The notes beneath the pieces are model-generated. The model was not told the DNA's origin and searched no databases. It worked only from the letters and a program-made list of their open reading frames with translations. Made by a program: the position numbers and the translations under genes. From Planctomycetota bacterium (lineage in GTDB: Bacteria; Planctomycetota; Planctomycetia; Pirellulales; Pirellulaceae), in contig JAPLNJ010000533.1 in the NCBI GenBank assembly GCA_026692885.1, positions 1-26,786 on the forward strand: 26,786 nucleotides of DNA. Direction: 5' to 3'. This document shows, one piece after another, positions 22,101 to 26,786 of the stretch (positions are counted from its first letter, which is position 1; every line of letters begins with the position of its first letter).

Positions 22101-25100
22101 AAAAGACCTGGAGGATCCCACAACAGACTGGAACAGTATCAGCGTTTCGCTGGACCAGTATATCGGCAAGGTAGTCCAGATTCAGTTCAAGTTCGACAGC
22201 GTTACTTCGGCAGCCAACGCCTACGAGGGCTGGTATGTCGACGACGTTGTGGTATCCACGCGGTATACCATGTATCTGGAGGAAGCGGACCAGCGTCTAT
22301 TGCCCCCAACGTCCAATGTAGGCAATCTGATCGGCCTCTCAGGGGTAGGTCAGGCTTCTGCGGAACTTGGCAGCGGGACCGCCGGGCTAGCCATCTTGCG
22401 AACTTCGTCCGAGACCGCCGAACCCCAGTCGACTGTGCTGTCTCTTCATTCCGACTTCTCTGCGACGCAACTTCTCACCGTCGACATCAATAAGACAACA
22501 CCATCTTCCAATCCCTGGTGGATTACCGAAGGGAACGGTGTTGCGTATTTCGTGTCCAATGACGGGACTCACGGAAGTGAACTGTGGAGTTCCGATGGGA
22601 TCGCAGCGGGAACGGTGTTAGTCCGAGATATCAACCCTGGAACAAACGGTGCCGACCCGCAGTACCTGACGCTGGTGAATGGAACTCTGTTCTTTGCTGC
22701 GAGCAGCCCACTGTTCGGCCGTGAGCTGTGGAAGTCGGATGGCACCGCCGTCGGCACCGTCCAGGTCAAGGACATCTGCGTCGGAAGCGGGTCCGCCACG
22801 CCCCGATATCTCACCAACGTCAACGGCACGTTGTTTTTTAGCGTCTACGATAGTGTCAATGGCTTAGAGTTGTGGAAGTCGGACGGCACCGCCGCCGGCA
22901 CCGTCTTGGTCAAGGACATCCGCTCGGGAAGCGGATCTGCCTATCCCAGCAATCTCACCAATGTTAACGGCACTTTGTTCTTTAGGGCCTACGACGGCAC
23001 CAACGGCCATGAACTGTGGAAGAGTGATGGCACGACTGCTGGCACCGTCATCGTCAAGGACATCCGCTCCGGAAGCAACTCCGGCGATCCTCACTACATC
23101 ACCAATGTCAACGGCATGGCGTTCTTTCGGGCCACCGACGGGACCAACGGCAATGAACTCTGGAAGTCGGATGGCACCGCCGCCGGCACCGTTCTGGTCA
23201 AGGACATCTGCGTCGGAAGTGGCGCAGGCTTGCCGACCTCAGTTCTCACCAATGTTAACGGCACTTTGTTCTTCCGCGCCACGGACGGCATCAACGGCTA
23301 TGAACTCTGGAAGTCGAATGGCACGGCCGCCGGCACCGTCCTGGTCAAGGACATCCGTCCTGGTATCGGCGATGCCCATCCCGTAAGTCTCACCAACGTC
23401 AACGGCACGGTATTCTTCGAAGCCAACGACGGCACCAACGGAGATGAGTTGTGGAAGTCGGACGGCACGGCCGCCGGCACCATCTTGGTCAAGGACATCC
23501 GCACCGGAAGCGGGTCCGCTACACCTCAATATCTCACCAACGTCGGCGGCACGCTATTCTTCATCGCCGACGAGGGCGTCAACGGCCGTGAACTGTGGAA
23601 GTCCGCCGGCACGGCCGCGGGGACCGTCTTGGTCAAAGATATTTTCACCGGGAGCGACTCCGCCGATCCTCGATGTGTAACCAATGTCAACGGCACGTTG
23701 TTCTTCGGGGCCAACGACGGCGTTAACGGCCGTGAACTGTGGAAGTCGGACGGCACCAGCGCTGGAACCGTCCTGGTCAAGGACGTCCTCGCCGGAACTG
23801 GGACCGCCGACCCGCGATATTTCGCCAACGTCAACGGCATCTTGTTCTTCAACGCCTACGACGGCAGAAACGGCCGGGAACTCTGGAAGTCGGACGGCAC
23901 CGCCGCGGGCACCGTCCTGGTCAAGGACATCCTTGCCGGAAGCGGCTCCGCCCATCCCCGATATCTCACCGATGTCAGCGGCACGTTGTTCTTCTGGGCC
24001 ACCGATGGGATCAACGGCTTTGAGCTGTGGAAGTCGGACGGCACCGCCGCGGGCACTGTCCTCGTCAAGGACATCCTCACCGGAAGCGGATCTGCCAATC
24101 CCCACTATCTCACCAACGTCAATGGCACGCTATTCTTTCGCGCCAACGACGGGACGAACGGCGACGAGCTTTGGAAGTCGGATGGCACCATCGCTGGAAC
24201 GGTTCTGGTCAAGGACATCCTCGCCGGAAGCGGGTCCGCTTCTCCCGACAACCTCACCAACGTGAACGGCACGTTGTTCTTCATCGCCAATGACGGCTCC
24301 CACGGCTTTGAGCTGTGGAAGTCGGACGGCACTGCCCCCAACACCGTCCTTGTCAAAGACATCGTTGCCGGAAGTGGAGGCGCCGCTCCTGACTTTCTCG
24401 CCGTCGTCAACGGCACGTTGTTCTTTAGCGCTTACGACCCCATCAATGGACTGGAAGTCTGGAAGTCGGACGGCACCGCTGCGGGCACCGTCCTGGTCAA
24501 GGACATCAACGCCGGAAGCGGGCACTCATGGCCCAGTGGTTTCACCAACATCAACGGCACGGTATTCTTCAGCGCCGACAGCGGAGCCGGAACGGAACTG
24601 TGGAAGTCGGACGGCACCGCCGCCAATACCGTCCTCGTCAAACACTTCTTTGCCGGAAGCGGAAACGCCAATCCCGGCAATCTCACCAACCTCAACGGCA
24701 CGTTGTTGTTCAGCGCCGACGACGGTGTCCACGGTCGCGAGCTGTGGAAGTCCGACGGCACCACCGCAGGCACCGTCCTGTTCAACATCGGAAGCGGGCC
24801 CGCCGATCCGCGCTACATCAGCAATGTCAACGGTACGTTGTTCTTCCGCGCCGATGACGGCATCCACGGCTCTGAGCTATGGAAATCCGGCGGCACCGCA
24901 GAACGCACCGTGAGAATCACCGACATCAATCCAGGCAGTGGGGCAAGTGCACCACGATACCTTGTGCAGGTTGGGGAAATGCTGTGGTTCGGTGCCGATG
25001 ATGGTCAGCACGGAGTGGAGTTATGGGGGCTGCGAACCGACGCCGGCCTTAACCTATTGCTTGATTCATCCCTGCATGGACTGCCCTCGATAGAGCCGAT

Positions 25101-26786
25101 CGGCGATTTCGATGGCGATCAGTTCGATGACTTCCTGGCAACGGACAAGACGGGCGAGGGGGGCACCGGGTATGTCGTGTTCGGCGGAGCGGACTACGAG
25201 GCCCTTGCGGACACGCAGCATGGCGTGATGCTCCCCGTCGATCAAGTCAATCAACGGTTGGGGCGAACTGCGATCGTCGCCACGAACGCCGGAATGCTGT
25301 CCCCGCTCGGTAATGTCGACGGTGTCGGCGCTCCGGAACTCGGCTCCGTGGCCTTCCTCCCGACCCCCGAGCTGTCGGGACTAGGCAGCATCCATCACTC
25401 CGTCGGGCTTGCCTTCCTGGGAGTGCAAGACCCTGACCATCTGAACGTAACGCAGCCAGATCTGGTGTTCGAGCCAGGCTTGGCGAATTACGAGACGTTT
25501 CAGCCGAACATGCTGAGAGGCATCGGCGACGTCAATGGCGACGGCCGAGACGATCTGGCGGTGGTCGATCGCTTCGGCGGACAAGTCCACGTTTACTTCA
25601 TGAAACCCATCGTCCCGGCTTGGACCGAACCGGTACAGCGGCCGACCCCGCCGCAGGAGCTCTTCCAATTCGAGTTGGCCACACCCGCATTGACGGTCGA
25701 GGACATCGGCAAAGTGCCCGGCACAAGTCTGGCTGCGGAACCGTCGCTGGCCGATGCCTTTGCCCTGGAGGGCACCGAGCAGAACCAGAGGTTCGCCAGT
25801 GCGGAACCGCTGGGCGACGTGAACGGCGACACGACTTCCGACTGGCTCGTTCGCGGCGACACGGCCGCCTGGCTGTACCTGGGCCCGCTCGAATTGGATG
25901 CAGCGCCCCAGATCGACGAACGGGCTCATTCATTGATCGATTACGAGGACCTAAGCGGCTCCCCAGCCCAGCGGATGGGTGACATCGACGGCGACGGCAC
26001 AACCGATCTGGTGTTTGCTCGCTATGTGGGCACCCAGTGGCAACTCGACGTGCTCTGGGGCGGAAATCACGAAGGCTCGCCGTTCGCCAGTGGATTGCCG
26101 CGAAGCCTTGACGGCCGAGATTTGACCAAGGTCCTGGGGTTAACGGCGACGAACGCCAACTGGAAGCCGCAGGTGGTGACGCTCCAGTACGACGGGACCG
26201 ATGCGGACGGGCGTCGGTATGCAGACTTGGCAGTCACGACCCCCGATGGCCGCGTCCTGATGTTCTCCGGCAAGGCCCTGGCGTCCGCCGCCGCGGCCGG
26301 CGGCTACCTCCATGAGAGCGATGCGCTGTTCACGGTCCGCGGTGAGGAGACCTGGGACAAGCTGCCGGCCGTCACCGAGATGGTCGGACGCCAGACCCTG
26401 ACTCTAGCCAGCCCGCTGAAAGATGAATTGATCGTGCGCGTGGTTGGCGACGTCAACGGTGACCGGCGGGAAGATTTTGTGGTTGCCAATCCCTCCTTTA
26501 TCAGCCAGGAGACATTCGCCGGGACGGCCTACCGTGGCCCAACGATTGGCCGGGCCAGCCTGTTCCTGGGAGGCACGCAGCCCATAGGCGGCCAGTTCAG
26601 CCGCGGCATCCCTGGCCCAGGACTCAGCGGCACGGTCAGCGGCCCGGCCGTGGTCTACCAAGGCGAATTTCTGGCCAGCGACGTGTTCGCCCTGGGCGAC
26701 ATCAACTTGGACGGCTACGACGACTTCGCGCTCGGACGTTCTCAGGAAACGCAGCGCGGACACGGCAGCAGCCTGTTGGTCCACTA
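3958..26786 (+). CDS. Giant modular RTX/ELWxxDGT/FG-GAP extracellular protein, 3' partial
   Basis: A single frame runs from the ATG at 3958 to the window edge (7,609 complete codons, no stop found on in-frame reading). The start has a good ribosome binding site and an LEPR-XLL-like export segment. The module order is metalloprotease, SH3-like domain, SGNH hydrolase, second metalloprotease, four long beta-rich repeats, ~80 RTX nonapeptides, alternating RTX clusters / hook-IN-like modules / PPC-like sandwiches, FG-GAP repeats, MAM-like domain, ELWxxDGT array, FG-GAP repeats. I count only about ten cysteines, and Asp and Gly are very frequent, as expected for a calcium-rich extracellular protein. 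It probably folds on meeting calcium outside the cell and is secreted or surface-bound; RTX proteins often use type I secretion, but no transporter genes are in view. Role (adhesion, matrix, prey or polymer degradation) is inference. The C-terminal anchor or secretion signal lies beyond the window. Confidence 0.9.
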   Translation, partial: MTRRKLNRKRQRSARDRIGQLLDWCNLRLAPGGNSNQTPWERMCVRRPVIEFLEDRRLLSTDDWSLLAGGDEWAVLPVERLLQNQSATSPATVTARFDAPAGAAWDVSASETASPFSDLRLLDPDLSKLAGQVFYLDFDGAEDVTYNGPVTIEGLDVPPFSAAAAGLTGRESEIIAGTVEQLHAWSAPLGVSFTAVEPASGEFSTIYVGGDGHEFREYGSFRGLAEQVDSANCNKQDQAIVFSDVLAHHSESQQEFVGALGDVIAHEAGHLLGFEHPQNGSAGLTDSALARVAAAVAAVQISDKVRVTSNLNVRVEPTVTADEISNPDYAGFAPAGSTGIVTAGPVPADSYTWYQVDFGPGQYAGWAAEDWLSRVPQFTWRMVDRVVETTPGRIAIPNSTAYANPATFPVEFDVQELRSEGGSVPSSFTFQFFGASGKPVAAATGPVAGTPFKYRAQLPQGQYTVTPVGHGSTGDVAFDPQTISVRDILVVAIGDSYSSGEGNPEVPRNPDEDLPAEWARAGDPEQNREHQIAHRSSSAASAQMALQLEKSDPHTSVTFVFVSASGATIQTGAFDRYRGNDNASTDPEAWLPPQVDQVQDLVGGRTIDALTVSFGGNDVGFSKILAAMFLMEPDDANRADEMVRLNAALLQGTVGAWQAFKDSLPGAKSSGFDIPRGNTGEPLNLAGLNGLAEEYTQLDSLIRDKLHAEHIYVTEYPFFGTVRGSNGSVVVANEIMGDVSLPWYVDPFVDWEVDRNELEWARNNVAKPLNVAIQAAAQEHGWTFVTGIDEAFQGHGYAGANPEDPQSHAAINSDTARWIRTASESRAIQGPDSADTPGTAHPNQFGHQAVASALIKAVSADVFAAPAVTLYALKQSNTAYQVLGFAADQNTGDGLVGNYGLQVRSRANANGNWTPWMNLPLQSGDVLRSAGTTLVTRKFTGQANRQYDFQLLVQDAIGKVLQSATASPIATPVTDDTVQLLLDFSPQSAARQADTAPFPDAGHSPDDFVSMFDLSWWDAATITPRVGQQMQTVAWSDNPDLNRQLLLRALDYDHDGELSAEDAVLAQKAIRLEVQKRFQSVIDVVSPEVRVVVGTVADASTGKPQGWDYIDQAKARDDREVYVSFVGAADPQGTGTSYGTSQQAPVGENNEYYSYAFGMEHAQWLWQRAYELKQQNALTQSSITTADFTKRVADTIAHEFGHLLGLGDVRYYVDGGTNPLAVLKDRYGQPLNDRRSIMSEGRTQQQRLQSTFNNKTYNGLVQLVGADGQTTAVGSQNARQELVASFLELEQQTQFNAPGGAGNYFDTTGGDEFVPDAPDREAPSAQLGTLGSLTPAAVAAQLTAGFNSLRTDYLDDFAAQLNLPAHSLPLMTSALGSLFGLGGQLQSSVSAVDVSSATTMGELASRLTTAFQGGHVSGFTLDSLVSDEQFVALPMDAPADLVRVSVTYSLYDLLHSVTLAGDGLEALTQLQALGLSGDLQAAAHVGLHLTFGVDTGGFYLLPGKLVELPLEVAGDAAVTAGSFASAGGRVGLYLNPVLSLSTANADGRVRLSDLANAAADLFVLDVSGSAAIDVGLKLNVGLSQPLAWDGRWAWEIDTDGFSLNATESGFDNESLLNSLGDVLLPALTSFEQQSSALTAWVGQIPFLGSGAGDEAAAQTQGGFGGGEEFQGSTRDALAARGLEIVSLVTPEELLSQATDPNAPDLPADLISLRLRRTISDTFHPSIGGQSELAGLELSLQGDGTGSLQLGYAFTLGVDRTGGPYVLEGSSLSGELQLAGVLSGNATLGALAEVAVSATGSFAATAGVTLDDGDVDPYERLYLGGADLSAALANPDGVALSGRVELNDLTLTGRIPALGELLPAIRIAGSAWYDLKTGQGDFTVSEDSMLDALGGVFFAGVNALGDQAADLARVAEKLPLIGGGLSTGLTSLIANPLTFEYPQRDLRPWLTQRGFDVVDVVTFDELLAGNIDDLIVLHYHPGPPPPLDLITFSAGGSLNAGVAQLQLGGQLQVRPTLDLDMTFGVNLDRGPYVLEGATLDVALPVSGTLEGKANIGQMLQVGARAEGSINAGAVLTLSDFDDASGERLYMFSTSAGDGLEVGDVLDHDQAVTFTGAADLVVTLTADNPAAQIPIVGRFLPGSFIWQADVDYDLVTGQGNYQIRQQDASFQRLVGLFTDAKQTVLNYFLGQLEQYCPIPAPVRTLLSTKLPLIDKDILEVLNVPPAFRLLVAPNAFLGLNANDLAKHEPNNLVDLKLDFLQVDNIVNLLMGKPTNLISLDVRQEQELKNTTIPIVPTSPLFSLFGVVNVTMSLNLLLNVGVKFDVQMGLDTQGFFVEESQSDSDFLAQLNGSLVLQGPIDVRLVVFSLGQIAIDAGFGAFGGVRLVAPQGGNGKLRLNEVLDPRNTHVGMGLDLLLGLGAQVGLVDFGVTVGLHQSFPIPLWRYDAGSMADISGQISSFTDDLLDKVKAAMNPLNTLQRIWDEGSKALADLDKGFRDVAGRGVEIGKQAVQDLGNWAGRQADAVGAAGARFDREVLQPLSAGISDLGDQIADFGGWGSWDKVDPPVRRTLSAELRGDTLFITWNTEEAAARFGGNSAADITVDIVNGELVIDGPDFTQEELVATKTIWTSKGRKTKERTEQVTHRNMVRFGLAGISRIDIAGTAADDKLVLRNNVYLGARLDGKEGRDLLIGGSGNDELLGGGGNDQLVGNAGTDTLDGGDGDDSLDGGEGADTLRGGAGNDRLWGGAGNDRLWGGSQNDTLAGGAGNDELYGEGGSDVLLGEDGDDSLWGGENDDNLRGGAGNDQLYGEGGADYLSGGAGNDTLRGGAGNDTLIGDEEQGAAAGNDVLHGEGGEDALRGGPGDDRLYGGGGGDRLFGDAGNDLLVGAWEMDENSADDGNDMLSGGSGDDTLRGGPSEDALYGGDGTDYLAGNEGPDLLDGGTGNDTLRGEAGNDTLIGSSGADDMSGGCGDDVLYASFEPGTGRPSLVHGDDGNDRLEGSSTGDTLYGDAGDDTIYGHGGADVLYGGAGNDILVGQEGSDTLYGGIGRDLLIGDLVSETVAIPSTGLPTVVLMVSATAGSDLLYGEEDGDWLYGGAQSDYLQGGAGDDYLEGNDGDDLLEGQEGLDTLHGGAGSDTLLGGSHADTLYGDDGSDKLYGGAGDDTLHGGDTLHRGDDADFLWGDEGNDTLYGDGGADRLEGNDGNDTLHGGADDDHLLGGRGQDTLYGDGGADLLEGNEDADVAYGDADQDGVIPSDAAADMILGGSGTDRLYGDTGNDVIEGGDDADTLFGGAGDDVLRGNLGNDFLYGQGGSDWLEGNEGDDEIHGDVDQQGVLPSDPGGDTLYGGTGADRIFGDGGNDRIQGGPDNDTVHGNAGDDFIEDESGENWLYGDENNDTIYGGSDKDMIYGGTGRDTLHGGSGPDVLLGGDEADTLYGDDGHDTLYGEAGDDTLYGNDGNDVLIGGSGDDTLVGGQGRDVLWGGFEVYAAAYFDESLLDDDGVLDFEFAAGFNLAESTFATNYVPPRIVPLIVHGTSIEGTVGDGSDTLLGGPDGDWLFGGADQDTLAGEGGDDYLDGGAGHDHLHGGTGDDVARGGANDDEVHGDSGIDQVYGDSGSDDVYGDTGAMAITATAAFGALPLSGESLFRLLLDDSTAVEVSVPTTGLGPTLTPGQVFDRINQSLATAGLAGLVEARLLQDNRVRLVRVGDAGTLAVTAISPVAADWLHLDAGQQSQWVQAGQRLWGGEGGDKLYAYAPTTAMELVPGDELHGGPGNDWLYGNLRQEVLLGDEGNDTLYGDYLAGPGYDPNTAAATYGAPDRLFGGSGEDKLLGGGGADELWGGADSDWLEGQEGVDRLYGGGWIDVLVMDVKLSDNNGFTAYASRGEVVDGHYGNQTRGDVLDDNATDILLIEGSQYDDTIRLSEQVLVDGGQTNRRLVVDYGVALGGQSMFQGQFYLDWRDANGVPLIEQFRVSGLRGQDQLEFVEGPTAIDVSALTARSNDWVGVIDGGPDNDTLVGSNARDRLDGGSGSDVIYGLGGDDSLWGGGEGDHSGDHDQLYGGQGNDDLVRGSGTNELYAWSEDPQPAGDHTFGVFVDASGRLLDNAQIDRQTLDLTALSSVTGMGLWSPAQTDSFTFAVTQSPDANDGLTISQPDGFGLDISLWESPVGQGPVQLTVLPMTGQTALELNFTSLGVNVGNQYELRVRAASGEAGLPIGYEIAVHVGANATTGDSVLDLTRKREDTGLNRMLGGPEKDLLYGGTGLDFLFGGGGDDVLVRSDGTEFAAADGGLAGDAWKAYAKSTDKVWYVGGSNAADVISVDYVTEPGVLQGHHLVTRLTNNNGNYTFAAQLQLNFDAKDANGNYIWNPADVVADVERLRTEDPEARQLGYEQLQMNGGLLPPEGDFLAIIIDALGGNDQITVGPTVQKTVWIDAGAGDDRVEILSGNVILSDQSETGARNDTSATAFGLATTPGTITAGIPGPADGRIFTSEADQAQFAVQINQTQPVLVTVKDDASNGSLDDLVRDIRSALVTAGLGEKVQADHDAQGRILLSGVAEAGVASLTLTTTDNDPTVTRLGFASGQSAAAKLASSTAFTGLTIDSPTDTDWYRFQLGQVPDGGVTLTSESPLDLLSARLYRQDATGLVEVAKSEPRAAAAPDRTEILVASAATPADGRLTADAHFTLLVDSVPVAVTVPADVTNASIYDLLTDINAALAEALAQAGVDLDIMAGQQDGRITVSCATLSRHVPLEIRADADDPALTALHFADSQNYNSQSNAFPLATIEDIAQVPGLSLHDAADVDWFRFTLSYAESARLVGSADVASNGRLLAGSIAEFSVKINDESPVAVSVSYEQMQTNASVDDLVTDLNAALAAAGLADEVVAGRIGNKLTLSVVEPCSDATLSLVNLNATTVGELHFAEGQQALPVAAIDLRSLDNGAGDLPVAMSLEVYGRLGGGRLRSGAEEADGITHLDLSGLKRGEYWLRVAPSSTNPQPGRYELFPQIGLTGNSRVEFFGAAQTVLSLNGLSAATTYWLEVTTANQIPTIYDLTFQLATGAQAEVVPMTTQRDLVRRDVILGGPGNDVLSGGPSEDWIFGGPGNDVLTGGLDNQAPDLLFGNEGDDRFQIIPDRLPFVKGTPQTLVPTTVDRFEGGDGNDEVYFLGGDFDRLGRPVPDHVALRYIRELHRYEFTSLQWDIENQQFVMDGPYPAVLTAEAPFATDSYQLSADAVFRLSVGGATALEVRVTATSTTNNSRVQDLLDDLNTALVTAGFGGVVWASRDDVSITLTTYDLGSAQSLEISQPNQVTQEKLGFTQSQLRYGADELYAQDYLFYQTIDVERTVIDTRAGNDEVHGDPGYKFPGTVSEWGIDPGDYEQRGLISALEIHGGDGDDRLFGGAYDDTIYGDGGADLILGGGGNDLIQGGAGNDLLAGDTTVVPDRYESVTRGTYTYTNDSAEHAADLGTPRPGLEISDLTFHAGDPGDWYVIDARTAQRRYGDESHLYLSQDMITVREVNSTGTSSTLGPHYLYAGQMVGDELIPVEKYSGTPDYYLLYVPNLDQMTVRASHAMPGDGRIPAGSNSASFAISIDGGNPVTIQVPASGVIVDGINAQLNGRRLSDGTQLTEHVAVSADGQFLRFTRTNHVAAGASVRITQVNSVARDVLGLDEGLATGAASQPREYKIVFSDAVGQTLHVGVDAADYSIAPGGSGRVPTAIPLGDINGDGYADFIAAVKNNVSELLPGYDPDQPMNGLAPSYAYIQFGSAAVADVSLPAVPVGLKLPAPIDVESDYHTTAVIGSPGDYNGDGVDDIAIGLYRQGATSADRAFQFQGVYLIFGHGDPTELWIGQIDVIRDADVVIKNDLGTNLGQLAVASGGDLNGDGVDDLVIGDGATSIAHVFYGRVPGDHPWPARETSRSVFSVDFSDTSLQIYGPSQDAFTIDNTGGGLWHVTTRRGYDNLQNPSHSLPHSFYFGTESGNYDMGQTAGKITSPEIDLHSVNDAVLSFKYFLQTERRPDKVDKASVRIAYKLESGTWTEFTSLSGLSNAEDLRDYTTKDLEDPTTDWNSISVSLDQYIGKVVQIQFKFDSVTSAANAYEGWYVDDVVVSTRYTMYLEEADQRLLPPTSNVGNLIGLSGVGQASAELGSGTAGLAILRTSSETAEPQSTVLSLHSDFSATQLLTVDINKTTPSSNPWWITEGNGVAYFVSNDGTHGSELWSSDGIAAGTVLVRDINPGTNGADPQYLTLVNGTLFFAASSPLFGRELWKSDGTAVGTVQVKDICVGSGSATPRYLTNVNGTLFFSVYDSVNGLELWKSDGTAAGTVLVKDIRSGSGSAYPSNLTNVNGTLFFRAYDGTNGHELWKSDGTTAGTVIVKDIRSGSNSGDPHYITNVNGMAFFRATDGTNGNELWKSDGTAAGTVLVKDICVGSGAGLPTSVLTNVNGTLFFRATDGINGYELWKSNGTAAGTVLVKDIRPGIGDAHPVSLTNVNGTVFFEANDGTNGDELWKSDGTAAGTILVKDIRTGSGSATPQYLTNVGGTLFFIADEGVNGRELWKSAGTAAGTVLVKDIFTGSDSADPRCVTNVNGTLFFGANDGVNGRELWKSDGTSAGTVLVKDVLAGTGTADPRYFANVNGILFFNAYDGRNGRELWKSDGTAAGTVLVKDILAGSGSAHPRYLTDVSGTLFFWATDGINGFELWKSDGTAAGTVLVKDILTGSGSANPHYLTNVNGTLFFRANDGTNGDELWKSDGTIAGTVLVKDILAGSGSASPDNLTNVNGTLFFIANDGSHGFELWKSDGTAPNTVLVKDIVAGSGGAAPDFLAVVNGTLFFSAYDPINGLEVWKSDGTAAGTVLVKDINAGSGHSWPSGFTNINGTVFFSADSGAGTELWKSDGTAANTVLVKHFFAGSGNANPGNLTNLNGTLLFSADDGVHGRELWKSDGTTAGTVLFNIGSGPADPRYISNVNGTLFFRADDGIHGSELWKSGGTAERTVRITDINPGSGASAPRYLVQVGEMLWFGADDGQHGVELWGLRTDAGLNLLLDSSLHGLPSIEPIGDFDGDQFDDFLATDKTGEGGTGYVVFGGADYEALADTQHGVMLPVDQVNQRLGRTAIVATNAGMLSPLGNVDGVGAPELGSVAFLPTPELSGLGSIHHSVGLAFLGVQDPDHLNVTQPDLVFEPGLANYETFQPNMLRGIGDVNGDGRDDLAVVDRFGGQVHVYFMKPIVPAWTEPVQRPTPPQELFQFELATPALTVEDIGKVPGTSLAAEPSLADAFALEGTEQNQRFASAEPLGDVNGDTTSDWLVRGDTAAWLYLGPLELDAAPQIDERAHSLIDYEDLSGSPAQRMGDIDGDGTTDLVFARYVGTQWQLDVLWGGNHEGSPFASGLPRSLDGRDLTKVLGLTATNANWKPQVVTLQYDGTDADGRRYADLAVTTPDGRVLMFSGKALASAAAAGGYLHESDALFTVRGEETWDKLPAVTEMVGRQTLTLASPLKDELIVRVVGDVNGDRREDFVVANPSFISQETFAGTAYRGPTIGRASLFLGGTQPIGGQFSRGIPGPGLSGTVSGPAVVYQGEFLASDVFALGDINLDGYDDFALGRSQETQRGHGSSLLVH
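4330..4800 (+). other. Metalloprotease domain 1 (metzincin-like)
   Basis: Residues ~125-281 begin with [13 protein letters not shown], a start typical of planctomycete matrixin-like domains, and contain [11 protein letters not shown] at residues 266-276 (bases 4753-4785), a full HExxHxxGxxH zinc site. The three His would bind zinc and Glu267 would be the catalytic base. No Met-turn follows: the next 25 residues lack methionine and lead straight into an SH3-like domain. The catalytic fold may therefore be shortened. Confidence 0.75.
4867..5082 (+). other. Bacterial SH3-like domain
   Basis: Residues ~304-375 show the SH3b pattern: [15 protein letters not shown], a central Gly-x-V-x-x-Gly-Pro (GIVTAGP), WYQVDFG and GWAAEDWL. 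Such domains bind cell-wall or protein ligands. Here it connects the first protease to the hydrolase. Confidence 0.65.
5413..6531 (+). other. SGNH/GDSL hydrolase domain
   Basis: Residues ~486-858. GDSYSSGEG carries the candidate nucleophile Ser496 (base 5443). FGGNDVGF carries the block III Asn617 (5806), and D-x-x-G-x-x-H-P-N-Q-F-G-H holds His841 (6478) just before a helix typical of the last block. The family hydrolyses esters of lipids or acetylated sugars. The GDSYSSGEG form is usual in large secreted members. All key blocks are present, so the domain is probably active. Its substrate cannot be told. Confidence 0.85.
6880..7686 (+). other. Metalloprotease domain 2 with HExxHxxGxxD site
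   Basis: Residues ~975-1243. An EF-hand-like loop [12 protein letters not shown] (residues 1051-1062) precedes [11 protein letters not shown] (residues 1198-1208, bases 7549-7581). The third zinc ligand appears to be Asp in place of His, as in snapalysin-type metzincins. RRSIMSEG with Met1238 about 30 residues later looks like the Met-turn. The domain appears complete. Confidence 0.75.
7930..11300 (+). repeat. Four long beta-rich repeats of about 265-300 residues
   Basis: The region repeats a core motif: [15 protein letters not shown] (8422), [16 protein letters not shown] (9214), [16 protein letters not shown] (10015) and [16 protein letters not shown] (10918, with its repeat beginning near 10909). 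Core spacings are about 792, 801 and 894 bp. Units two and three also share a lead-in (TPEELLSQ / TFDELLAG) and a tail ([14 protein letters not shown] / [15 protein letters not shown]). The strands alternate hydrophobic and polar residues. I do not recognise the family; an extended stalk or lipid-binding beta structure would fit. Confidence 0.65.
11290..11640 (+). other. Amphipathic helical linker
   Basis: Residues ~2445-2561 ([20 protein letters not shown], then [19 protein letters not shown]) lack the beta pattern of their neighbours and look like amphipathic helices, perhaps a coiled-coil spacer between the long repeats and the RTX block. Confidence 0.5.
12001..14397 (+). repeat. Main RTX (haemolysin-type) calcium-binding block
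   Basis: About 80 nonapeptides of the form GGxGxDxLx follow one another over residues ~2682-3480, for example [27 protein letters not shown]. Each pair of turns is known to bind calcium in a parallel beta-roll. The register is interrupted by a few longer inserts, such as those near 12465, 12610, 12885, 13110-13190, 13690 and 13930. At ~800 residues this block is far longer than in typical RTX toxins. Confidence 0.95.
13624..14115 (+). repeat. 246-bp internal duplication within the RTX block
   Basis: Bases 13624-13869 and 13870-14115 align as two copies of an 82-residue unit: [17 protein letters not shown] matches [17 protein letters not shown]. Each holds the same out-of-register insert, [11 protein letters not shown] in the first and [11 protein letters not shown] in the second, exactly 246 bp apart. 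The insert looks like an EF-hand-type loop. Confidence 0.7.
14578..14826 (+). repeat. RTX cluster 2
   Basis: About nine nonapeptides ([27 protein letters not shown]), separated from the main block by a ~60-residue non-RTX segment. Confidence 0.9.
14863..15144 (+). repeat. Hook-IN-like module, copy 1
   Basis: [20 protein letters not shown], then [14 protein letters not shown], then VRLVRVG and LHLDAGQ. The layout (short strand-rich start, a helix of type D-x-I-N-x-x-L, a strand pair, a closing LxFxxGQ) recurs in five further copies downstream. It resembles the IN motif of flagellar hook and flagellin-like proteins. Confidence 0.6.
15172..15549 (+). repeat. RTX cluster 3
   Basis: About eleven nonapeptides ([36 protein letters not shown]) with two inserts, ending in a beta segment starting [10 protein letters not shown]. 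Confidence 0.9.
15550..15957 (+). other. Beta-rich spacer domain in the giant protein
   Basis: Residues ~3865-4000 are strand-rich with no RTX turns ([42 protein letters not shown]). I do not recognise the fold. A similar non-RTX segment occurs at 16840-17330. Confidence 0.4.
15958..16155 (+). repeat. RTX cluster 4
   Basis: About six nonapeptides ([36 protein letters not shown]) with a His/Asp-rich insert ([10 protein letters not shown]). Confidence 0.9.
16156..16680 (+). other. PPC-like beta-sandwich
   Basis: Residues ~4067-4241 include [29 protein letters not shown] and [13 protein letters not shown], a pattern like bacterial pre-peptidase C-terminal domains (a strand, D-x-F-x-F, then a G-x-x-Y-x-L-x-V strand). 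Assignment is tentative. Confidence 0.45.
16684..16785 (+). repeat. RTX cluster 5
   Basis: Three to four nonapeptides ([27 protein letters not shown]). Confidence 0.85.
17401..17706 (+). repeat. Hook-IN-like module, copy 2
   Basis: [53 protein letters not shown]. Same order of elements as the other five copies. Confidence 0.6.
17959..18261 (+). repeat. Hook-IN-like module, copy 3
   Basis: [54 protein letters not shown]. The helix D-I-N-A-A-L is clear. Confidence 0.65.
18415..18720 (+). repeat. Hook-IN-like module, copy 4
   Basis: [56 protein letters not shown]. Closest to copy 3 by eye. Confidence 0.65.
19165..19323 (+). repeat. RTX cluster 6
   Basis: About five nonapeptides ([36 protein letters not shown]). 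A lone extra turn [12 protein letters not shown] lies near 19396. Confidence 0.85.
19600..19905 (+). repeat. Hook-IN-like module, copy 5
   Basis: [55 protein letters not shown]. Same element order as the other copies. Confidence 0.65.
20086..20238 (+). repeat. RTX cluster 7
   Basis: About five nonapeptides ([45 protein letters not shown]). This is the last clear RTX group in the window. Confidence 0.9.
20653..20964 (+). repeat. Hook-IN-like module, copy 6
   Basis: [59 protein letters not shown]. This is the most divergent copy. Confidence 0.55.
21085..21660 (+). repeat. FG-GAP (integrin-like) repeats, first group
   Basis: Three blades show the calcium loop D-x-N-G-D-G-x-x-D followed by a strand: [11 protein letters not shown] (21094), [14 protein letters not shown] (about 21340) and [14 protein letters not shown] (about 21568). 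Each lies next to a strand with FG or YG ([18 protein letters not shown]). Such repeats build beta-propellers used for ligand binding in integrin-like surface proteins. Confidence 0.85.
21685..22290 (+). other. MAM/jelly-roll-like beta-sandwich
   Basis: Residues ~5910-6111 start VFSVDFSD and include [45 protein letters not shown] and GWYVDDVVV. The strand-by-strand pattern with W-Y-V-D-D-V matches the MAM-like or immune-inhibitor-A-like sandwiches of secreted bacterial proteins. It is inserted directly after an FG-GAP blade. Codon use is less GC-rich than on either side. Confidence 0.6.
22579..25035 (+). repeat. ELWxxDGT repeat array, 17 units of 48 residues
   Basis: Seventeen full units start at the Glu of ELW[KS]S(D/N/A/G)GT, at 22579, 22723, 22867, 23011, 23155, 23302, 23446, 23590, 23734, 23878, 24022, 24166, 24310, 24454, 24595, 24739 and 24874, with a degenerate closing ELWG at 25018. 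The period is 144 bp; unit 5 is 3 bp longer, and units 14 and 16 are 141 and 135 bp. Each unit reads [18 protein letters not shown], a Gly/Ser loop, [10 protein letters not shown] and a D-G-x-N-G turn. The ELWxxDGT family is known from large secreted proteins and is thought to form propeller-like or solenoid structures. Confidence 0.95.
25099..26786 (+). repeat. FG-GAP repeats, second group, continuing past the edge
   Basis: At least six more blades: [14 protein letters not shown] (25102), [14 protein letters not shown] (25528), [14 protein letters not shown] (25813), [14 protein letters not shown] (25978), [14 protein letters not shown] (26443) and [14 protein letters not shown] (26695). Neighbouring strands carry YVVFGG, WLYLGP and LFLGG. 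The last loop has Leu for Gly (INLDG) but keeps the aspartates. The group continues beyond the window. Confidence 0.85.

Noticed and set aside
22569..24867. Repeated antisense frames and +3 frames over the ELWxxDGT array
   Set aside because: The 144-bp period is a multiple of three, so every frame repeats. The + strand frame 1 has the known family motif.
22579..25035. Periodic array considered as a CRISPR or non-coding tandem repeat
   Set aside because: The whole period is coding and conserved at protein level. There are no short palindromic repeats with unique spacers.

Overview
The window looks like accessory DNA of a Planctomycetota bacterium, or a close relative in the PVC group. The reasons are a very large gene whose N-terminus carries an LEPR-XLL-like export motif (LEDRRLLS), remains of a sulfatase and a polysaccharide-hydrolase gene, a DUF6288-type HEAT-repeat protein, and high GC. 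No RNA genes or CRISPR arrays were seen.

Bases 1-2872 hold a decayed gene cluster on the + strand. First is the 3' part of a DUF6288-like gene, open at the left window edge. Then comes a secreted beta-helix glycosidase-like gene with a frameshift in its signal peptide and most of its body missing. It runs in frame into the first ~40 codons of a sulfatase that then breaks off. Bases 2873-3097 contain no recognisable gene. Bases 3098-3887 are a short insertion-sequence remnant with matching terminal inverted repeats and a frameshifted transposase C-terminus on the - strand. Its right end also carries a terminator-like hairpin and a TTGACA hexamer pointing at the next gene.

Bases 3958-26786 are one uninterrupted + strand reading frame of at least 7,609 codons that runs off the right edge. 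I read it in frame along its length and found no stop. It encodes a modular, Asp/Gly-rich, probably secreted or surface-attached protein. In order it has: an export segment; a zinc metalloprotease ([11 protein letters not shown]); an SH3-like domain; an SGNH/GDSL hydrolase (GDSYSSGEG); a second metalloprotease ([11 protein letters not shown]); four beta-rich repeats of about 265-300 residues; a helical linker; a block of about 80 RTX calcium-binding nonapeptides; further RTX clusters alternating with six ~95-residue modules that resemble the flagellar hook/flagellin IN motif and with PPC-like sandwiches; FG-GAP propeller repeats; a MAM/jelly-roll-like domain; an array of 17 ELWxxDGT units with a 48-residue period; and more FG-GAP repeats to the edge. 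The C-terminus is not visible.

The most plausible reading is a calcium-stabilised extracellular giant protein that carries hydrolases at one end and adhesive or propeller modules along its length. No partner genes are visible, so its physiological role is inference. Long antisense frames across this gene are shadows of high GC and in-phase repeats and are not annotated.
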